64,000 nt of DNA. Origin: Amoebophrya sp. A120. Its lineage: Eukaryota > Sar > Dinophyceae > Syndiniales > Amoebophryaceae. A program made the translations under genes and the position numbers. The notes beneath the pieces were generated by a model, which did no database searches, was not told where the DNA came from, and saw only the letters and a list, made by a program, of their open reading frames with translations. The stretch is taken from NCBI GenBank assembly GCA_905178155.1, contig CAJINV010000015.1, positions 1,604,538 to 1,668,537 of the forward strand, written 5' to 3'. This document shows, piece by piece, positions 10,924 through 23,700 of this stretch; position 1 is the first letter of the stretch, and every line of letters begins with the position of its first letter.

Positions 10924-13900
10924 ATGGCGCGTCGTCCTACTCTGTCCGTCCGAGGAGCACTCGGGGCCGCTACCGCAGCGCTTCTGCATCTCAGTTGTTG
11001 TGCCCCAGTCCCAGAGCACCCGGCACTACTTGTTGCAGCCGTCCAAGTAAAAAGGTCTTTCGACCGTCTCCTGGGGCCGCGACAGCCGCTAGACGCCACC
11101 TCGCACCGAAAGCTTGCCGCTGACAAGAAGAACGAGTTTGTTGTCACAGATCTGAAATCACGCCTCCTTGCGGAAGCGTGTTTTGGTAGCGAAGAGGCAG
11201 CAAAATTGCCGCACAAGTATGAGCCGGCGAAAAAAGACGAGCCATTGCTGGACTTGGTGAAAGGCGGGAAGATATGGATTGTAAAAATGTCTGGGTCTGG
11301 AAGAATGCAAGCTTTGTGATGCAGGTTTTCCATGACCCATGAGGTCTGGAATGCGAGGCCCAGCATCACAGATTCTTGGGGGTCTCTATCATGCCTTTCC
11401 TGCATGAGAGACTCCCTCTCAACTTGTTCAAAAGCGGACAGCTTTTGGTACTCACGCAACACAGATTTTTGCATCATTCAGATTTAGCATGACAAGTTCT
11501 AATCTTCCAGACCCAGACATTTTTGCATTTGATAGAAGAAAGACGGATCAAGTTGTACCACAGCATCTGCAAAGCCGCTTGTCTTGCGGGACAGCACCAA
11601 TGTGCGTGCGGGCAAGATGAACACATCGACTGGTGTCAACAACTCGTCCCCTTTTGGCTTCTCCACCGAACAAGCAGGTGCAACTTCTTCTACTTCTAGA
11701 GCCCCGTTTCTGCTGAACCAGACGCGCGACGCGGAAGAGTTCAGGACCCTGCGTCGAGACATTCACAAAAAGGAAAACCAGTTGGCAAATCCGGTGAAAG
11801 TCCTCGACCCGAGCACAAAACTCTCCGCGCTGGTGGTGGAGGACAGAAGTACTACAACTGCGGGTAGTAGTTCTTCATCTTCTAGAAGAAGTAGAAGTAC
11901 TAGTACAACAGCTGCAAAAGAAAACACCCTCGTCAAAAAGTACGGCCAGATTACGGACAGTTGCGCCTGCGTGCTGGCTATCACATGCAAATATGTCTGG
12001 GGCTGGGAACTTGTAATGCTGAATGGTCATGATTAAGTGCGGCTTTAAGTGCAGTGCAGCATGACAAAGTTTTCAGTCGCTTTCTCATGCGCAGCACGCA
12101 TTACAAAGACAAACTGCGACTTTGCGTGACGAACATGTGGCGCTTTTGCTGCTTGTGCAATACAGATTTTGAGGGCATGCGAAACACGCAATACAGGCTC
12201 AACCTGTTCGGACCCAGACACATTTGCAATGCATACTGGCCCAAGCCCTCCAGGACGAGATTCAGGTGGTGAATTTGGCGCGCGCAACGGACCTAAAGAC
12301 CTACCGCATGAGCAGCTCAAACAACACCTTTGCGCGCGAGGGTGGGGCCCAGGGTGAGAGCTTCTTCGGGGGACACGACCTCGAGCACGAGGTACTTTAC
12401 ACCGCGGTTTGCTTGCCTAAGTCCGATGCGACGATCGCGCAAGACCACAAGAGTGGGAAGCCAAGTGCTGATAGTGATGAAGAACTTCCAGACTTTGTCC
12501 ACGCTATGCCTTACGTGGCCGCCGGAGCGACGTACTTCAAAATAAACCCCCGAACGGGGCTGATTGCCGAGGACTGCGTGCCGACGCACGGTGTCGAAAT
12601 CTGGCAGTTGGAATCCGAGGATGGCAGTAGACCACGGCTTATCAAATGCAAAAAGGTCTGGGTCTGGAAGGATTCGAATTTGTGATGCGAAGTCTACATC
12701 ATGATAAAATCTGTCATGCATCATGGCTAGCAATAAAAAGCCTCACTTCTTGTTTCCGAGGGAGAGGATTTGTCATGCGGATTAGGCATTGGAATAAGTG
12801 CTTAAAATCTGTGATGCTAGAGCTTGCATGCCAGACGATCTGGGTCAGGCAAAAACTGCATGACAGATCTCGCATTCTTCCACACCCAGACATTTTTGCA
12901 ATCCATACGGCTGCTGCGACGATTGCCCTCTTCCGGGGGGATATCGCAAGGAAAAATCCCCCCTCCCCATATTGAAGAGGTAGGTTTTCGAAAATTTGTG
13001 TTGCTGATTTGAGGTCACAAATTACGTTTGTGTTGCAAGAAGACAAGGGCAACAGCTTCCGTCCCATTATGGAGGCGGATTGTCATGCTGTTGAGCCAAC
13101 ATCACGGACCCTTGTCATGCTAAACGCCTAAGTCAAAACCTCTCCGCTCAGGCTTGATATGGGTCTGCAGTCCTCTCCAGCAATACAGATGCGATCTGTG
13201 TACTCAAATACAGCAACACAGATTCCGCTTGCGATATGGGGAGGGGGGATTTTTCCTCACAATAGGGGATGGTCCGGTGTTTGGACTGGCACGAGTCTAT
13301 GCTGACCGCCGGCCGAGAGGACGGCACGGTCTCCGTCCACGACATCCGAGACCGGGATTCGTTGATGACCATCATCCCCATCTGCAAGCCTCTCGAAGGG
13401 GGGAAAACCAAGATGGAAACAGGGTTTGACAAGAAGCTGCACCCGGAAAACGACCCGATCACCCGCTTTGGCGGGCGCAAGCCCGCGTTTACCGATCACC
13501 GCGACCCGGAGGCCTTTCACCGCCGTGACTCGACCGGCCGGCAACCGCCGGTCCCGCACAACGCGGGTCTCCTGGCAGTCGGCACCGAGTTATGAAAGTG
13601 CACAATTCCCCCCCCCCCCTCATTTGTATAGAATGAACGGCAATACAAGCATCAGCAAGAATGCCGGTTTTGCATGACAAATTTCCACTGGATCTTAGTG
13701 CTATTCGGGCTACCAGAACTTGTCATGCAAACAGTGCCAAGAAGCAAAGGGTGGACTGGGTATTTCGCATGACAAATGAGGGGGAGGGGGAGTTGTGCAA
13801 TGTCATACCAGTCCGGGAAGGTTTGCGTTTTGGACATGCGGAACGTGATAGACGTGACCAAAAACCCCGAGGTCTACTCGACGCAGAGATATGCTGAGGA

Positions 13901-16337
13901 AAAACGTGGCCCACACCCCATAGTCAAGCTGGGAAATCTGCAAGACAAATCAACAAGCTTTTGCTGTTGCGCATGACAATTTTGGGGACGTAGTGTAGTC
14001 CTGTTTAGCTAGTGTGACCGCATCACAAATCTAGCATATCATGCTGATCGGAGCATTACAAATTTCAAAACACGACTAGGAACTGCTTCTCGTGGGGCTC
14101 CGCATGAGAAACATTTTGAGCATGCAGATTTGCATAACAGCTCTTGGCTGGGGACGTTTTTACGCAGGATAAGAGACTCGAGGGATTTACGTCTCCCGTC
14201 ACCGCGCTCACCTGGGGCGCCAACGAGAACGGCACGACCCTGGCCGCGGGAGATTTGAACGGTATGAAATGCAAAAATGTCTGGGTCTGGAAAGTTCCCA
14301 GGTTTGTCATGCATATTTTGCATAACCCATGAAGCCTGTAATGCATGACCTAGCATCACAGATTTTGAAAGGGCCTTCTGATGCGTATTCCGCATGAGAA
14401 ACGCACACTCCACGGAGCACAAACTGAACTCCTCTTGCTGGCCATGCAATACAGTTTTTTTTATACCTTCCAAAGACAGCATCACAAGTTGCAACCTTGC
14501 AGACCCAGACATTTTTGCATTTCATAAGCGGGCGGGTGAAGCTACTGCATCCGTTGGGTAAATCGAGTTGGTCGTTTTCCGACAGCGCTCCGGACAGTGG
14601 TTCTTGCACTGCTACCAATGCTATCAAATGCAAAATAAATGTCTCGGTCTGGAAGATTGCAAGGTTTGTCATGCTAGTCTGGCATGACTCTGAACTCTGC
14701 ATTGCGTGGCCGCGAAGAGCTCCTCCTCCCTGTCATGCAAAAACGGAGTTTATCATGCGGAATACGCAACTCAGAACCATGAAAAAAACTTGTCATGCTT
14801 GGCAGCGCATTACAGTGAGCACACTATTCCCTTCCTTGCATCACAAGTTTCCAGACCCAGACATTCTTGCAATCCATAAATGCCTCGACTCGCGCGGAAG
14901 AGGTAATTGGTACGGGAATTGGGGAAAACAAGCCGATCACCGGCCTGCAATTTTGCAACTTTCAGGACGGCGCCACGCGGAACGGGCACTATGAACTGCA
15001 AAAGTATCGTACTCGTATATATAAATGCATTACAAATTTCCGGAACATGAGAATATAAAATTTGTAATGCGGACTTGCCTCAAGAAAAAAATTAAAATTT
15101 GTAATGCAAGACTTGCATTTATACGAGTCACCACTTTTGCAATGCATAGGCTCCTGGCGGTGGCGACGCTGGGCGGCGGCACCCGAATTCACGACTTGGA
15201 AAAGGCTGCTGTTGATGCTGGAACAACTGCTCGCGCAAGAAGAGCTAGTAGTAGTACCTCCAGTACGGGTCCTCGTCCTTCAGGAACAACTACGCCGGCC
15301 TCATCAAGTCAAGAAAATACAACAACTCGTGGAAGCAGTAGCGGAAATCCGCGAAGTTCCTATCCAGTATCCTACACTTTAGGTGAGTCCACCAAGGAGA
15401 TACTCGACCAAAAGGGCGACGGTTCCCATGACAAGTCTCACGATTGGGACAAGCGACAGGTCTTCGGCCTGCAGAAGATTGTCGGGACGGATGCTGCCGA
15501 CGTATCCTCCCCCCAGCCCTACCTGGTCGCGCTGGCGCACGACGTATCAAATGCAAAAATGTCTGGGTCTGGAAGATTGCAACTTGTCATGCTGTCTTCG
15601 GATTCGAAAAAAATCTGTAATGCATGACCGGCGAGAGGAGTCCAGTTTTTGCCACGGCGAGAGGCCATTTCTCATGCGGAACAGGCATCAGGAAGCCCTC
15701 TCAAAGTCTGTGATGCTAGACCATGCATCACAGACCGCATGAGTCATGGAAAACCTGCATGACACTCTTCCAGACCCAGACACTTTTACATTTGATACGA
15801 CGGCATTGACGACCCGACGCAGTTGCGTTCGTACGGCAATCCCTACGTAGCGGACCACATTTATGGATGTGTCAGGATTGAAATCGTCAAAGTTGAAATA
15901 GTTAGTCATGCATAAACTCGATACCAGTTGGAAGCCCAATTTTCAAGCGGCGCATGACAAATTTCGGCACCGTCTAAATTCAGTTTGTCATGCTGTTTAG
16001 GGACAGAAGGCGTCTTTTGTCATGCTACTTTGTTTAGCAGCTCTACCGCAGACCCCAAACAGGCTGACAGTCGGCCTCACTTGCCATCCCTGCAAGAGAG
16101 GCACTTCATGCCTTGCAATTTATGCATGAGAAATTTTTTCAACTTTGTCGATTTCAATCCTGACACATCCATAACATTCATGAGTCGCTGGGCCTGTACC
16201 CTACCACCCCCACGCGGCCGCGGAAACGGTCAAGGGTCACTGGATCTGGTGCTCGGGGTAGTGCTAGCAGGAGCGCCTTTACACCATCCATGCGTACTAA
16301 TTATAGTACTCTGCCCCGCCGGGGGCTTAGGCTTTAG
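10924..16337 (+). CDS. WD40-repeat protein, Cdc20/Cdh1-like
   Basis: Twelve exons: 10924-11272, 11540-11978, 12241-12639, 12913-12941, 13270-13590, 13813-13889, 14177-14262, 14532-14621, 14884-14989, 15154-15544, 15803-15861, 16179-16337; 2505 nt, 834 residues, every intron an introner. Beta-propeller blades are visible as VEIWQLES, VRCLDWHESMLTAGREDGTV followed by SVHDIRD, GKVCVLDMRN, VTALTWGANENGTTLAAGD and LAVATLGGGTRIHDLE. The DWHE..L.AGREDG..S.HDIR blade closely resembles the Cdc20/Cdh1 pattern (LxWN..LLSSGSRDG.IHHHDVR), and the KVLD motif before the propeller also occurs there. If so, the protein would recruit substrates to the anaphase-promoting complex. Against this, blades are separated by Ser/Thr/Gly-rich inserts, no C-terminal IR tail is present, and the N terminus (MARRPTLSVRGALGAATAALL) looks like a signal peptide. 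WD40 is secure; the Cdc20 assignment is moderate. Confidence 0.78.
11273..11534 (+). mobile_element. Introner, family IE-1
   Basis: 262 bp. Perfect TSD GAAGA. Removal joins KGGK to KDGSSC in frame. Confidence 0.9.
11979..12235 (+). mobile_element. Introner, family IE-1
   Basis: 257 bp; slightly diverged ends (TATCACATGCAAATATGTC). Perfect TSD CTGGC. Removal gives CVLAQALQDEI in frame. Confidence 0.9.
12640..12907 (+). mobile_element. Introner, family IE-1
   Basis: 268 bp. Perfect TSD CGGCT. It is followed by a 29-nt exon (12913-12941) before the next introner. Confidence 0.9.
12942..13264 (+). mobile_element. Introner, family IE-8
   Basis: 323 bp with inverted GAAAAATCCCCCCTCCCC ends. Perfect TSD GGGGA. 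Removal gives SSGGMVRCLDW. Confidence 0.9.
13591..13807 (+). mobile_element. Introner, family IE-2
   Basis: 217 bp. TSD CGAGT/CCAGT (4 of 5). Removal gives AVGTESGKVCVLD. Confidence 0.87.
13890..14171 (+). mobile_element. Introner, family IE-3
   Basis: 282 bp. Perfect TSD AGAGA. Removal gives STQRLEGFTSPV. Confidence 0.9.
14263..14526 (+). mobile_element. Introner, family IE-1
   Basis: 264 bp. TSD AACGG/AGCGG (4 of 5). Removal gives AGDLNGRVKLL. Confidence 0.88.
14622..14878 (+). mobile_element. Introner, family IE-1
   Basis: 257 bp. Perfect TSD AATGC. Removal gives CTATNASTRAEE. Confidence 0.9.
14990..15148 (+). mobile_element. Introner, family IE-6
   Basis: 159 bp. TSD GGCAC/GGCTC (4 of 5). 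Removal gives RNGHLAVATLGG. Confidence 0.88.
15545..15797 (+). mobile_element. Introner, family IE-1
   Basis: 253 bp. Perfect TSD CGACG. Removal gives ALAHDGIDDPT. Confidence 0.9.
15862..16173 (+). mobile_element. Introner, family IE-5
   Basis: 312 bp. Perfect TSD ACATT. Removal gives VADHIHESLGLY and opens the last exon to the stop at 16335-16337. Confidence 0.9.
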
Positions 16338-17724
16338 GATAGTGTTTTGGTACTTCTACATCGTCGGAAAAACATGTTTTGATTACTTGTTCTACCTCAT
16401 GTACACAACCTCCAAGGTTGACTTGACACCCTAACAGCAAGAATGGTTTTTTGTCACAGATGCCGCAAACCGCACATTTTAGAAATTTGTTGATCCCTAT
16501 AGCAAGTAGCAACTTCAAATCTATGCTTGACATAAATCTTCTTCGTTGAAGATGACGCAACATCAAAAGTGAGAACCACAACCAATTTACTTACTACATC
16601 TAAGCAAACATGATAGTGATAGTTGACAAAAGCTGCGTCCCCAGCTTCTTCGACTTTTTGATCACTTATTCGTCAGCTTGACCCTCCTAAAAACGTGAAC
16701 GGATTGATTGATTGACAGCTGAGATATCACTCAGACTCACTTCTTCAAGGCTAATTTCTTCTTCACGCGCATTTCTGGAAGCCACGAAATCCCTATCAAT
16801 CAGAACCGGATTTTTATTTTTTGATTTCCTGCTAGAGCAGTTCTAATTAAATTCAAGGCGTTGACGAGTTCCTTTTATTATCCTAATTAAGGCTTCATCA
16901 GTCATTGAAAGTGAAGAATATTAAGCTTTTTCTTTCCAGCGCAACAAGAAATCACCCTCAGTAGCACGACGAATCTGTTGACACAAGACAAGTTGCAAAA
17001 ACGAAGAACGATTATATGACAACAAAGAGTACAGAATGAAAATCCGTATCCGCATGAAAAAAACAACGTTGGCGCCGTCGAGTTTCTGGCCGTCCTGGGA
17101 GTGATGTTGATACAGTGAGCCTTTTTTAGAGCATGAGCAGGTACAGGCAGTCCTCGTACCAGTGTCTGTTGTCAATTCACCGCTTTCTATTGTTGATGTT
17201 TTGCTTTTGGCTTGCTCTTTGCTCATTGCAGTTTTTGTTTCTCGATGAATGTGATTTGCTTCATTTTGGAGGGTCTAACGAGAAAGAAGTGATGAGCGCA
17301 GTAGAATGAGGTGCATCTTCGAGGAGCTGTGTTTATTTGCCTTTGTGCTGCAAGAGCAGGAGAGGGAAAGAGGAGAGTGTCAATCCCAGACAGTAGGTAG
17401 CTTCAAGCAACTATGTCCTGGAGGAGCTTGTCTTCGTCATTCACAATACGATGTAAGTTTTCTTTTGATTTAGTTTGTTCCTCTTTTCGACGTTTTCAAC
17501 CCTTGTTTACTGGGTAACATCATCATCGTCATCCCCTTCCTTCTAGGTATACCCAATGAAACGGCACCAGTAGTTGCTGCAACAACACTGCTCCAAAACC
17601 GAATTAAGTCGACGAGCTGAAGAGGATGATGTCAACAGCATAAAGTTTATCTTCCTTGTCAGTTCGATGCCCCATATAATTTAGTAATTTCCTTACCGTA
17701 ACAAGACCAGCCAACACTAAAAAG
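16338..17724. other. Intergenic region
   Basis: About 1.4 kb with no supported exon. A 101-codon frame on the minus strand (16921-17226) shows no recognisable domain and nothing to separate it from chance. No introner or repeat array seen. Confidence 0.5.
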
Positions 17725-20700
17725 ATGTTGAACCCAGTTTCCGTCTTCCTCTACCTCCACCGCATGGTATGTCACACAAATTTGGACAATCTCGAGTTTG
17801 TATCAAATGCAAAAATGTCTGGGTCTGGAAAAATGCGAGTTTGTCATGCTTGTCTGGCATGACTCCTAAATCTGTGATGCATGAGGGGTCAGCAGGCCTC
17901 TTGCCTGTCATGCGAAAACACAGTTTGTCATGCGGAAAACGAAAAACAATAGCAGCCCAAAAATTTGTCATGCTTGGCTGCGTATTGCAGTGCGCCCACC
18001 AGTAAGACTTTTGCATCACAAGTTTCCAGACCCAGACATATTTGCATTTGATAGTTTGTTTCTCCAAGAAAAGCCTTGCTCATCGAGACAAAGGACTATC
18101 AGCAGACGCGAGATTTTGGTCGGAAACTACTGCAGAACGAACACGTCCTCGGCGACGAGAGATCATCTTTCGCTTGCGATCACAGCAATACAAATTTCTT
18201 TCGCTGCCTCCACGTCCAGTCCAGATTTCTCGCGCTGCGGAACGAGTACGAGACGCTTCTCGCGTATGCGTTGCAAAATTATCGAACTCGTAGTAGTTCC
18301 CCAGTAGTTGTATGTACTTAGTTCTGCATGACAAACAAGGTCCGAGCGTGGGGACAGGGTCCCCACGCGGGCCCTTGGCTTCGGTTTCGGCTTGAGGTTT
18401 CGGCCTGGGGCTTCGGCTTGGGGGTTTCATTCGGCCTGGGGTTTCTTTCGGCTTCAGGCGACGGCGACAGACTGACAGGCGACAGAGTTGGACGGCGGTG
18501 CGCCCTGTGCAGAAATGCCACCGCCGCAGAAGCGTGGAACGGGCTCTGCGCAGTTCGTGCAACACATCTGGACGCGGGGCGTTGCTCCCTCGCATGAAAG
18601 CAAGGGCCGACACACGAAGTCAGGAGGGGGATAGCCGGAGAAGCAAGGAGCGGAGCGTTGCAGGGCTGGCCAGCTGGACGGCCTTGCGGCCTTGGGTTTT
18701 CGGAAAAGCTGGCCAGCCTTGCAAAACTTTACCCACTTTCTTCAAGATTCACCGCCCTCGCATTCTGTTCCCTCGGCGAGGGTGTGGACTTGGGGCGCCG
18801 CGCGATAGCCGGCGAGGGAAGGAACAGAGCGGGCCAAGGTTGGCCAGCTTGCGGCTTTTTGGCCTTGGGCTTTCGCCAGGGCTGGCCAAACTTGAAAAAA
18901 TTTCATAAGTTTGCCCCAATTCTCCCCAGTTTCGCACTATCTGCGGCCAAAATGCTGCCGCGGGGCTTCGCGCAATGGCCGGGGAGGCAAGGAACAGAGC
19001 GGGGCAAGGCTAGCCAGCGAGCTCGCCCGCCGGACGGCCTTGCGGCGTTGGGTTTTCGGAAAAACAGGCCAAGCTTGGAAATGTTTTCCAGCTTTTTCAT
19101 GATTTCCCGACCCCGCAGCACCGACCTGCGGCCAACATGTGGCCTCGGGGCTTCGCGCGGTAGCCGGGGAGGCAAGGAACAGCCAGAGCGGGGCAAGCCT
19201 GGCCAGGTCGACGGCTTTGCCTTGTGGCCTTGAGTTTTCGCGAGTCTCGCGAGAGAAAAGCAGGCTGGCCAAACTTGTAAAAATTGCGCGCTGCAGGGTT
19301 TTTCAAGATTCCCGCGCCCGCTGCATTGCCTACGCCCATAATGGGCGTCGCCGTGGGGCTTCGCGCGATAGGCGGAGAAGCAAGGAGCAGAGCGGGGCAA
19401 GGCTGGCCAGCTTGACGGCTCGCGTTGTGGCTTTGGATTTTCGGAAAAGCAGGCCAAACTTGACGCAGCGGCCCAAGCTTTTTGCAAGGTTCCCACCCCC
19501 GCCTTCGCATTACCTACGGCCAGGGCGAACGCGGCCGCGCGCAGGGCTTCGCGCGATGGCCGGAGAAATAAGGAACAGAGCGGGGCTAGGCTGGCTTGCC
19601 ACCCTGGCGGCTTCGCGGCCTTGGCTTTTGCCAAAAGCCCGCCCCTAGGCGGGCTATTTGGGAAAAAAAAGCTGCCCAAATTTGCAACGGTTACGCTTTG
19701 AAGCTTTTCGCCCTTGGAGATAACTTCCCGCGCTCGCACTACGTACGGCCAAGATGCGGCCGCGGGGCTTCGCACGATAGCCGAAGAGGCAAGGAACAGA
19801 GCGGGGCAAGGCTGGCCGGCTGCGCGGTTTTGCTGCGGCCTGGGGCTTTCGAAGAAGCTGGCCAAACTTGCAAAGGTTTGCAAAGCCCCCCCGCTTTCGC
19901 ATTGCCCAGGGCCAAGATAGATGCGGCGCCGGGCGGGGCTTCACGCGGTAAGCAGAGAAGCACGGCACAGAGCGGGGCCAGGCTGGCAAGCTGGGCCGAC
20001 GGCTTTGCGGCCTGAGGTTTTCGGCTTTTCAGGTTTTCAAGAGTCCCAACCATCGCACTACCTCCGGCCAAAATGCGGCCGCGCGCGGGGCTTCGCGCGA
20101 TAGCCGGAGAAGGGGAAGCAAGGAAAAGAGCGGGGCAAGGCTGGCAAGCTGGACGGCTTAGCGGCCTTGGTTCTTCGGAAAAGCCGGCCAAACTTGAAAA
20201 AAATTCCCAAGCTAGTCCGAGGCTTCCCGCGCTCGCAGTGGCCACGGCTAAAATGTGGCCCCGGGGCTTCGCGCGATAGCCGGAGAAGAGAAGAACAGAG
20301 GGAGGGAGCGGGGCAAGGTTGGCCAGCTGTGTTGCTTCCTTTGCGGCCTTGCGTCGGTTTTCGGAAAAGCTGGCCAGCCTTGCCGAAGCTTTTCAGGCTT
20401 TTCAAGGTTTCCCGCGCTCGCACTCCCTACGGCCAAAATGCGGCCGCGGGGCTTCGCGCGATAGCCGGAGAAGCAAGAAACAGAGCGGGGCAAGGCTGGC
20501 CAGCTCGACGGCTCTGTGGCCTTGGGTTTCGGCGTTCGCCCGGGAAATCTAGCCAAGTTTGAGAAAGTTCCTCGAGCAAATTTGCCCAAGCTTTCCCGCC
20601 CGCCCCGCATTTTTTCCATACTTACCCTCCTACGGCACGGCCAAAATTAATGCGACCCACCGCGGGGCTTCCCGCGATAACCGGAGAAGCAAGGAACACC

Positions 20701-23700
20701 GCGGGGCAAGGCTGGCCAGCTGGACGGCTCTGCGCGCGGCTTTGGGCTTTCGGAAAGGCTGGGGGGCCAAACTTGACGAAGGTCCTAAGTAAGGCCATTC
20801 CAAGAGGTCCCGCCCTCGCATTAGTTGCCACGGGCCAAAATGTGGCGTAGGGGCTTCGCGCGATGGCCGGAAAAGCAAGGGGCAGAGCGGGGCAAGGCTG
20901 GCCAGCTGGATGGCTTTGCTTCGGCTTTGGTCGGTGTTTCGGAAAGGCTGGCCAAACCTCAGCAAGTTCTATTTTTCAGGTTTTTTCAAATTCAAGGCCT
21001 CCCGCGTGCGCATTACCTACGGCCAAGGTGTGGCCTATCCGTGGGGCTTCGGGCGATGGCCGGAGAAGGAAGGGGCAGAGCGGGGCAAGGGTGGCCAGCG
21101 GGACGGCTTATTTGCGGCCTTGGGTGCGTCGGTTTTCGAAAAAGCTGGCCAAACTTGAAAAAATTTGCCAAGCCTTTTCAAGATTTCCCGCGGCCGGTCG
21201 CATCACCTACGGCCAAAGTGTGGCCGCGGGGGGGGCTTCGCACGATAGCCGAGGAAGCAAGGAACGGGGCGGGGCAAGGCTAGCCAACTGAAAGGCTTTG
21301 ACTGCCTGCGGCCTTGGGTGTTCGAAAAGCTGGACAAACATGACAAAACTGCTCAAGTTCTTTCAAGGCTGGCCGCCCCCGCATTACCTGCGGCCAAGGT
21401 GTGGCCTCGGGGCTTCGCACGATAGCCGGAGAAGCAAGGGGCAGAGCGGGGCAAGGCTGGCAGGCTGGACGGCTTTGCGCCCTTGGTTCCCTCTTCGGAA
21501 AAGTTGGCCAAACTTGAAAAAAATCTGCAAGCTTTTGCAAGGTTTCCCGCCTTCGCAACACCAACGGCCAAAGTGTGGCCGCGGGGGTTCGCGTGGTAGC
21601 CGGAGAAGCAAGGAACGGAGCGGGGCGAGGTTGGGTGGCCAGCGAGCCCGCTGGAACGTTTTGCGGCCTCGGGTCCTCGGAAAAGGAAAGCTGGCCAGGC
21701 TTGCAAAACTTCCCAGGTTCCCCGCTTTCGCATTACCTGCGGCCAAGTTGGGGCGTCGCGCGATAGCCGGAGAAGCAAGGAAAAGAGCGGGGCGCGGCTG
21801 GCTAGCTTGGCGGCTTTGTGGCCTTGGGGTTTCGGAAAACTTGGCCAAACCTGCCGAAGCTGTTCAACTTTTTGCAAGGTTTCCCGCCCCCTTTTGCATT
21901 ACCTACGGCAAGGACGTGGCTGCGGGGCTTTGCGCGATGGCCGGAGACGCAAGGAGCAGGGAGAGTTGGGCAGGCCAAGGCTGGCCAGCTGGGCAGTTTT
22001 CATTGCGGCCCCGGGTTAGTTTTCGGAAAAGCTGGCCAAACTTGGCAAGGTTTGTTTTTACTTTGGGCGCCCCCAAGGTTTCCCGCCTTCGCATTACATT
22101 ACGCGCGGCCAAGCCGAGGCCGCGCGCGATGGCCGGAGAAGCAAAGAACAGAGCGAGGCGAGGGCGGCCAGCTGGGCGGCTTTGCGGCCTTGGGTTTCTT
22201 TCCGGAAGGGCTGGCCAAACCTGAAGAACATTGCCTCCCGAGCTTTTTCGAGGTTCCCCGGGCTCTCATTACCTCCGGCCAACATGTGACCGCGGGGCTT
22301 CGCAGGCACGATAGCCGGAGAAGCAAGGGGCAGAGCGGGGCAAGGCTGGCCAGCAAACTTGGCGGCTTTGTGGCCTTGAGTTTTCGGAAAAGCTGGCCAC
22401 ACTTGCAAAACCTCCGCAGGCGTTTCGCTTTTTCACCATTCCCCGCCGGCCCTCCCCTTGCAGTACCTACGACCAAAGTGTGGCCGCGGGGCTTCGCGCG
22501 ATGGCCGGGGAAGCAAGGAGCAGAGCGGGGCAAGGCTGGGCAGCTGGGCGGCTTTGCGGCCTTGGCTTTTCGGAAAAGTGGGCCAACCTTGAAACAGCCC
22601 CCCGAGTTCTTTCCCGGTTGCCCGCGGTCACACCCACTACCTACGGCCAAGGTGTTGCCTCGGGGCTTCGCGCGGTAGCCGGAGAAGCAGGGAACAGAGC
22701 GGGGCAGGGCTTGCCGGCTGGACGGCTTTGCGGCCTTGGGTTTTCGGATACGCTGGCCAAACTTGAAAAAAGCCCCCGAGCTTTTTCAAGCTCTCCCGCC
22801 TTCGCATTACCTACGGCCAACACTTGGCCGCGGGGGGGGCGTCGCGCGGTCGCCCGCGATGCAAGGAACAGAGCGGGGCAAGGCTGGCCAGCTGGACGGC
22901 CTTGCCGCTTTGAGTTTTCGGAAAAGCTTGCCAAACCTGCAAAAACTCCCGCACGTTCTTCCGTCTTCAAGATTTCCCGCCTACCTTCGCACTACGTGCG
23001 GCCAGGCTGCGACCCCGGGGCCTCGCGCGATAGCCGGAGAAGCAAGGGACGAAGCGGCGCAAGATTGGCCAGCGAGCTTGGCGGCCTTGCGGCGTTGGGT
23101 TTTCGGAAAACAAAGCGCGCCAAACTTGCAACAGCCCTGCCACCTTTTTCAAGGTTGGTGCCCCGCATTCGCTTTACCCACGGCCAAAATGCGGCCAAGG
23201 GGCTCCGCGCGATAGCCGGAGAGGCACGGGGCAGAGCGGGGCAAGGCTGGCAAGCTGGACAGCTTTGCGGCCTTGGGTTTTCGGAGATAGAAGCAGGCCA
23301 AACCGGCAAGGTTTTGTCAAGTTTTTTCAAGGTTTCCCACCCCCACCCTCGCACTACCTGCGGCCGGCCGAAATTAATGCGGCCGCGGGGCGTCGCGCGA
23401 TAGCCGGAGAAGCAAGGAACAGGGCGGGGCAAGGCTGTTGAGCCCAGACGGCCCCCACTATATACGTTCGCGAAATGAAGCGCAAAAGGAAGGCGAACCA
23501 TCGGCCAACCGTCGCCCCGATCGATCGGGCTGCCGCCCGTCTGTCGCCCTACACTTGCCATGTCTCCCGCTCCGAGTTCTCTGCTGTCGCTCTACGTCAA
23601 TGAACTGCCTGAGCTAGGTCCGGGCGGGCCCAAAGGAAAGCCTGGCACTGTGAACGAAGCCGAAAACGATGGCGCTCTGTGTTGCGGCAAGAAGGGAAAA

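Noticed and set aside
12974-13680. Several overlapping open frames with Cys-rich ends such as CKNVWVWK
   Set aside because: These peptides recur across the window and are translations of introner ends (AAATGTCTGGGTCTGGAA), not conserved proteins.
16921-17226. 101-codon minus-strand frame as a small gene
   Set aside because: No homology signal, no introner, and one of many chance frames of that size.
18610-23440. Many long open frames on both strands (up to about 326 codons) suggesting Ala/Gly/Arg-rich proteins
   Set aside because: They coincide with the 184-bp GC-rich repeat, which is stop-poor in all frames; products are translations of the repeat and exist on both strands at once.
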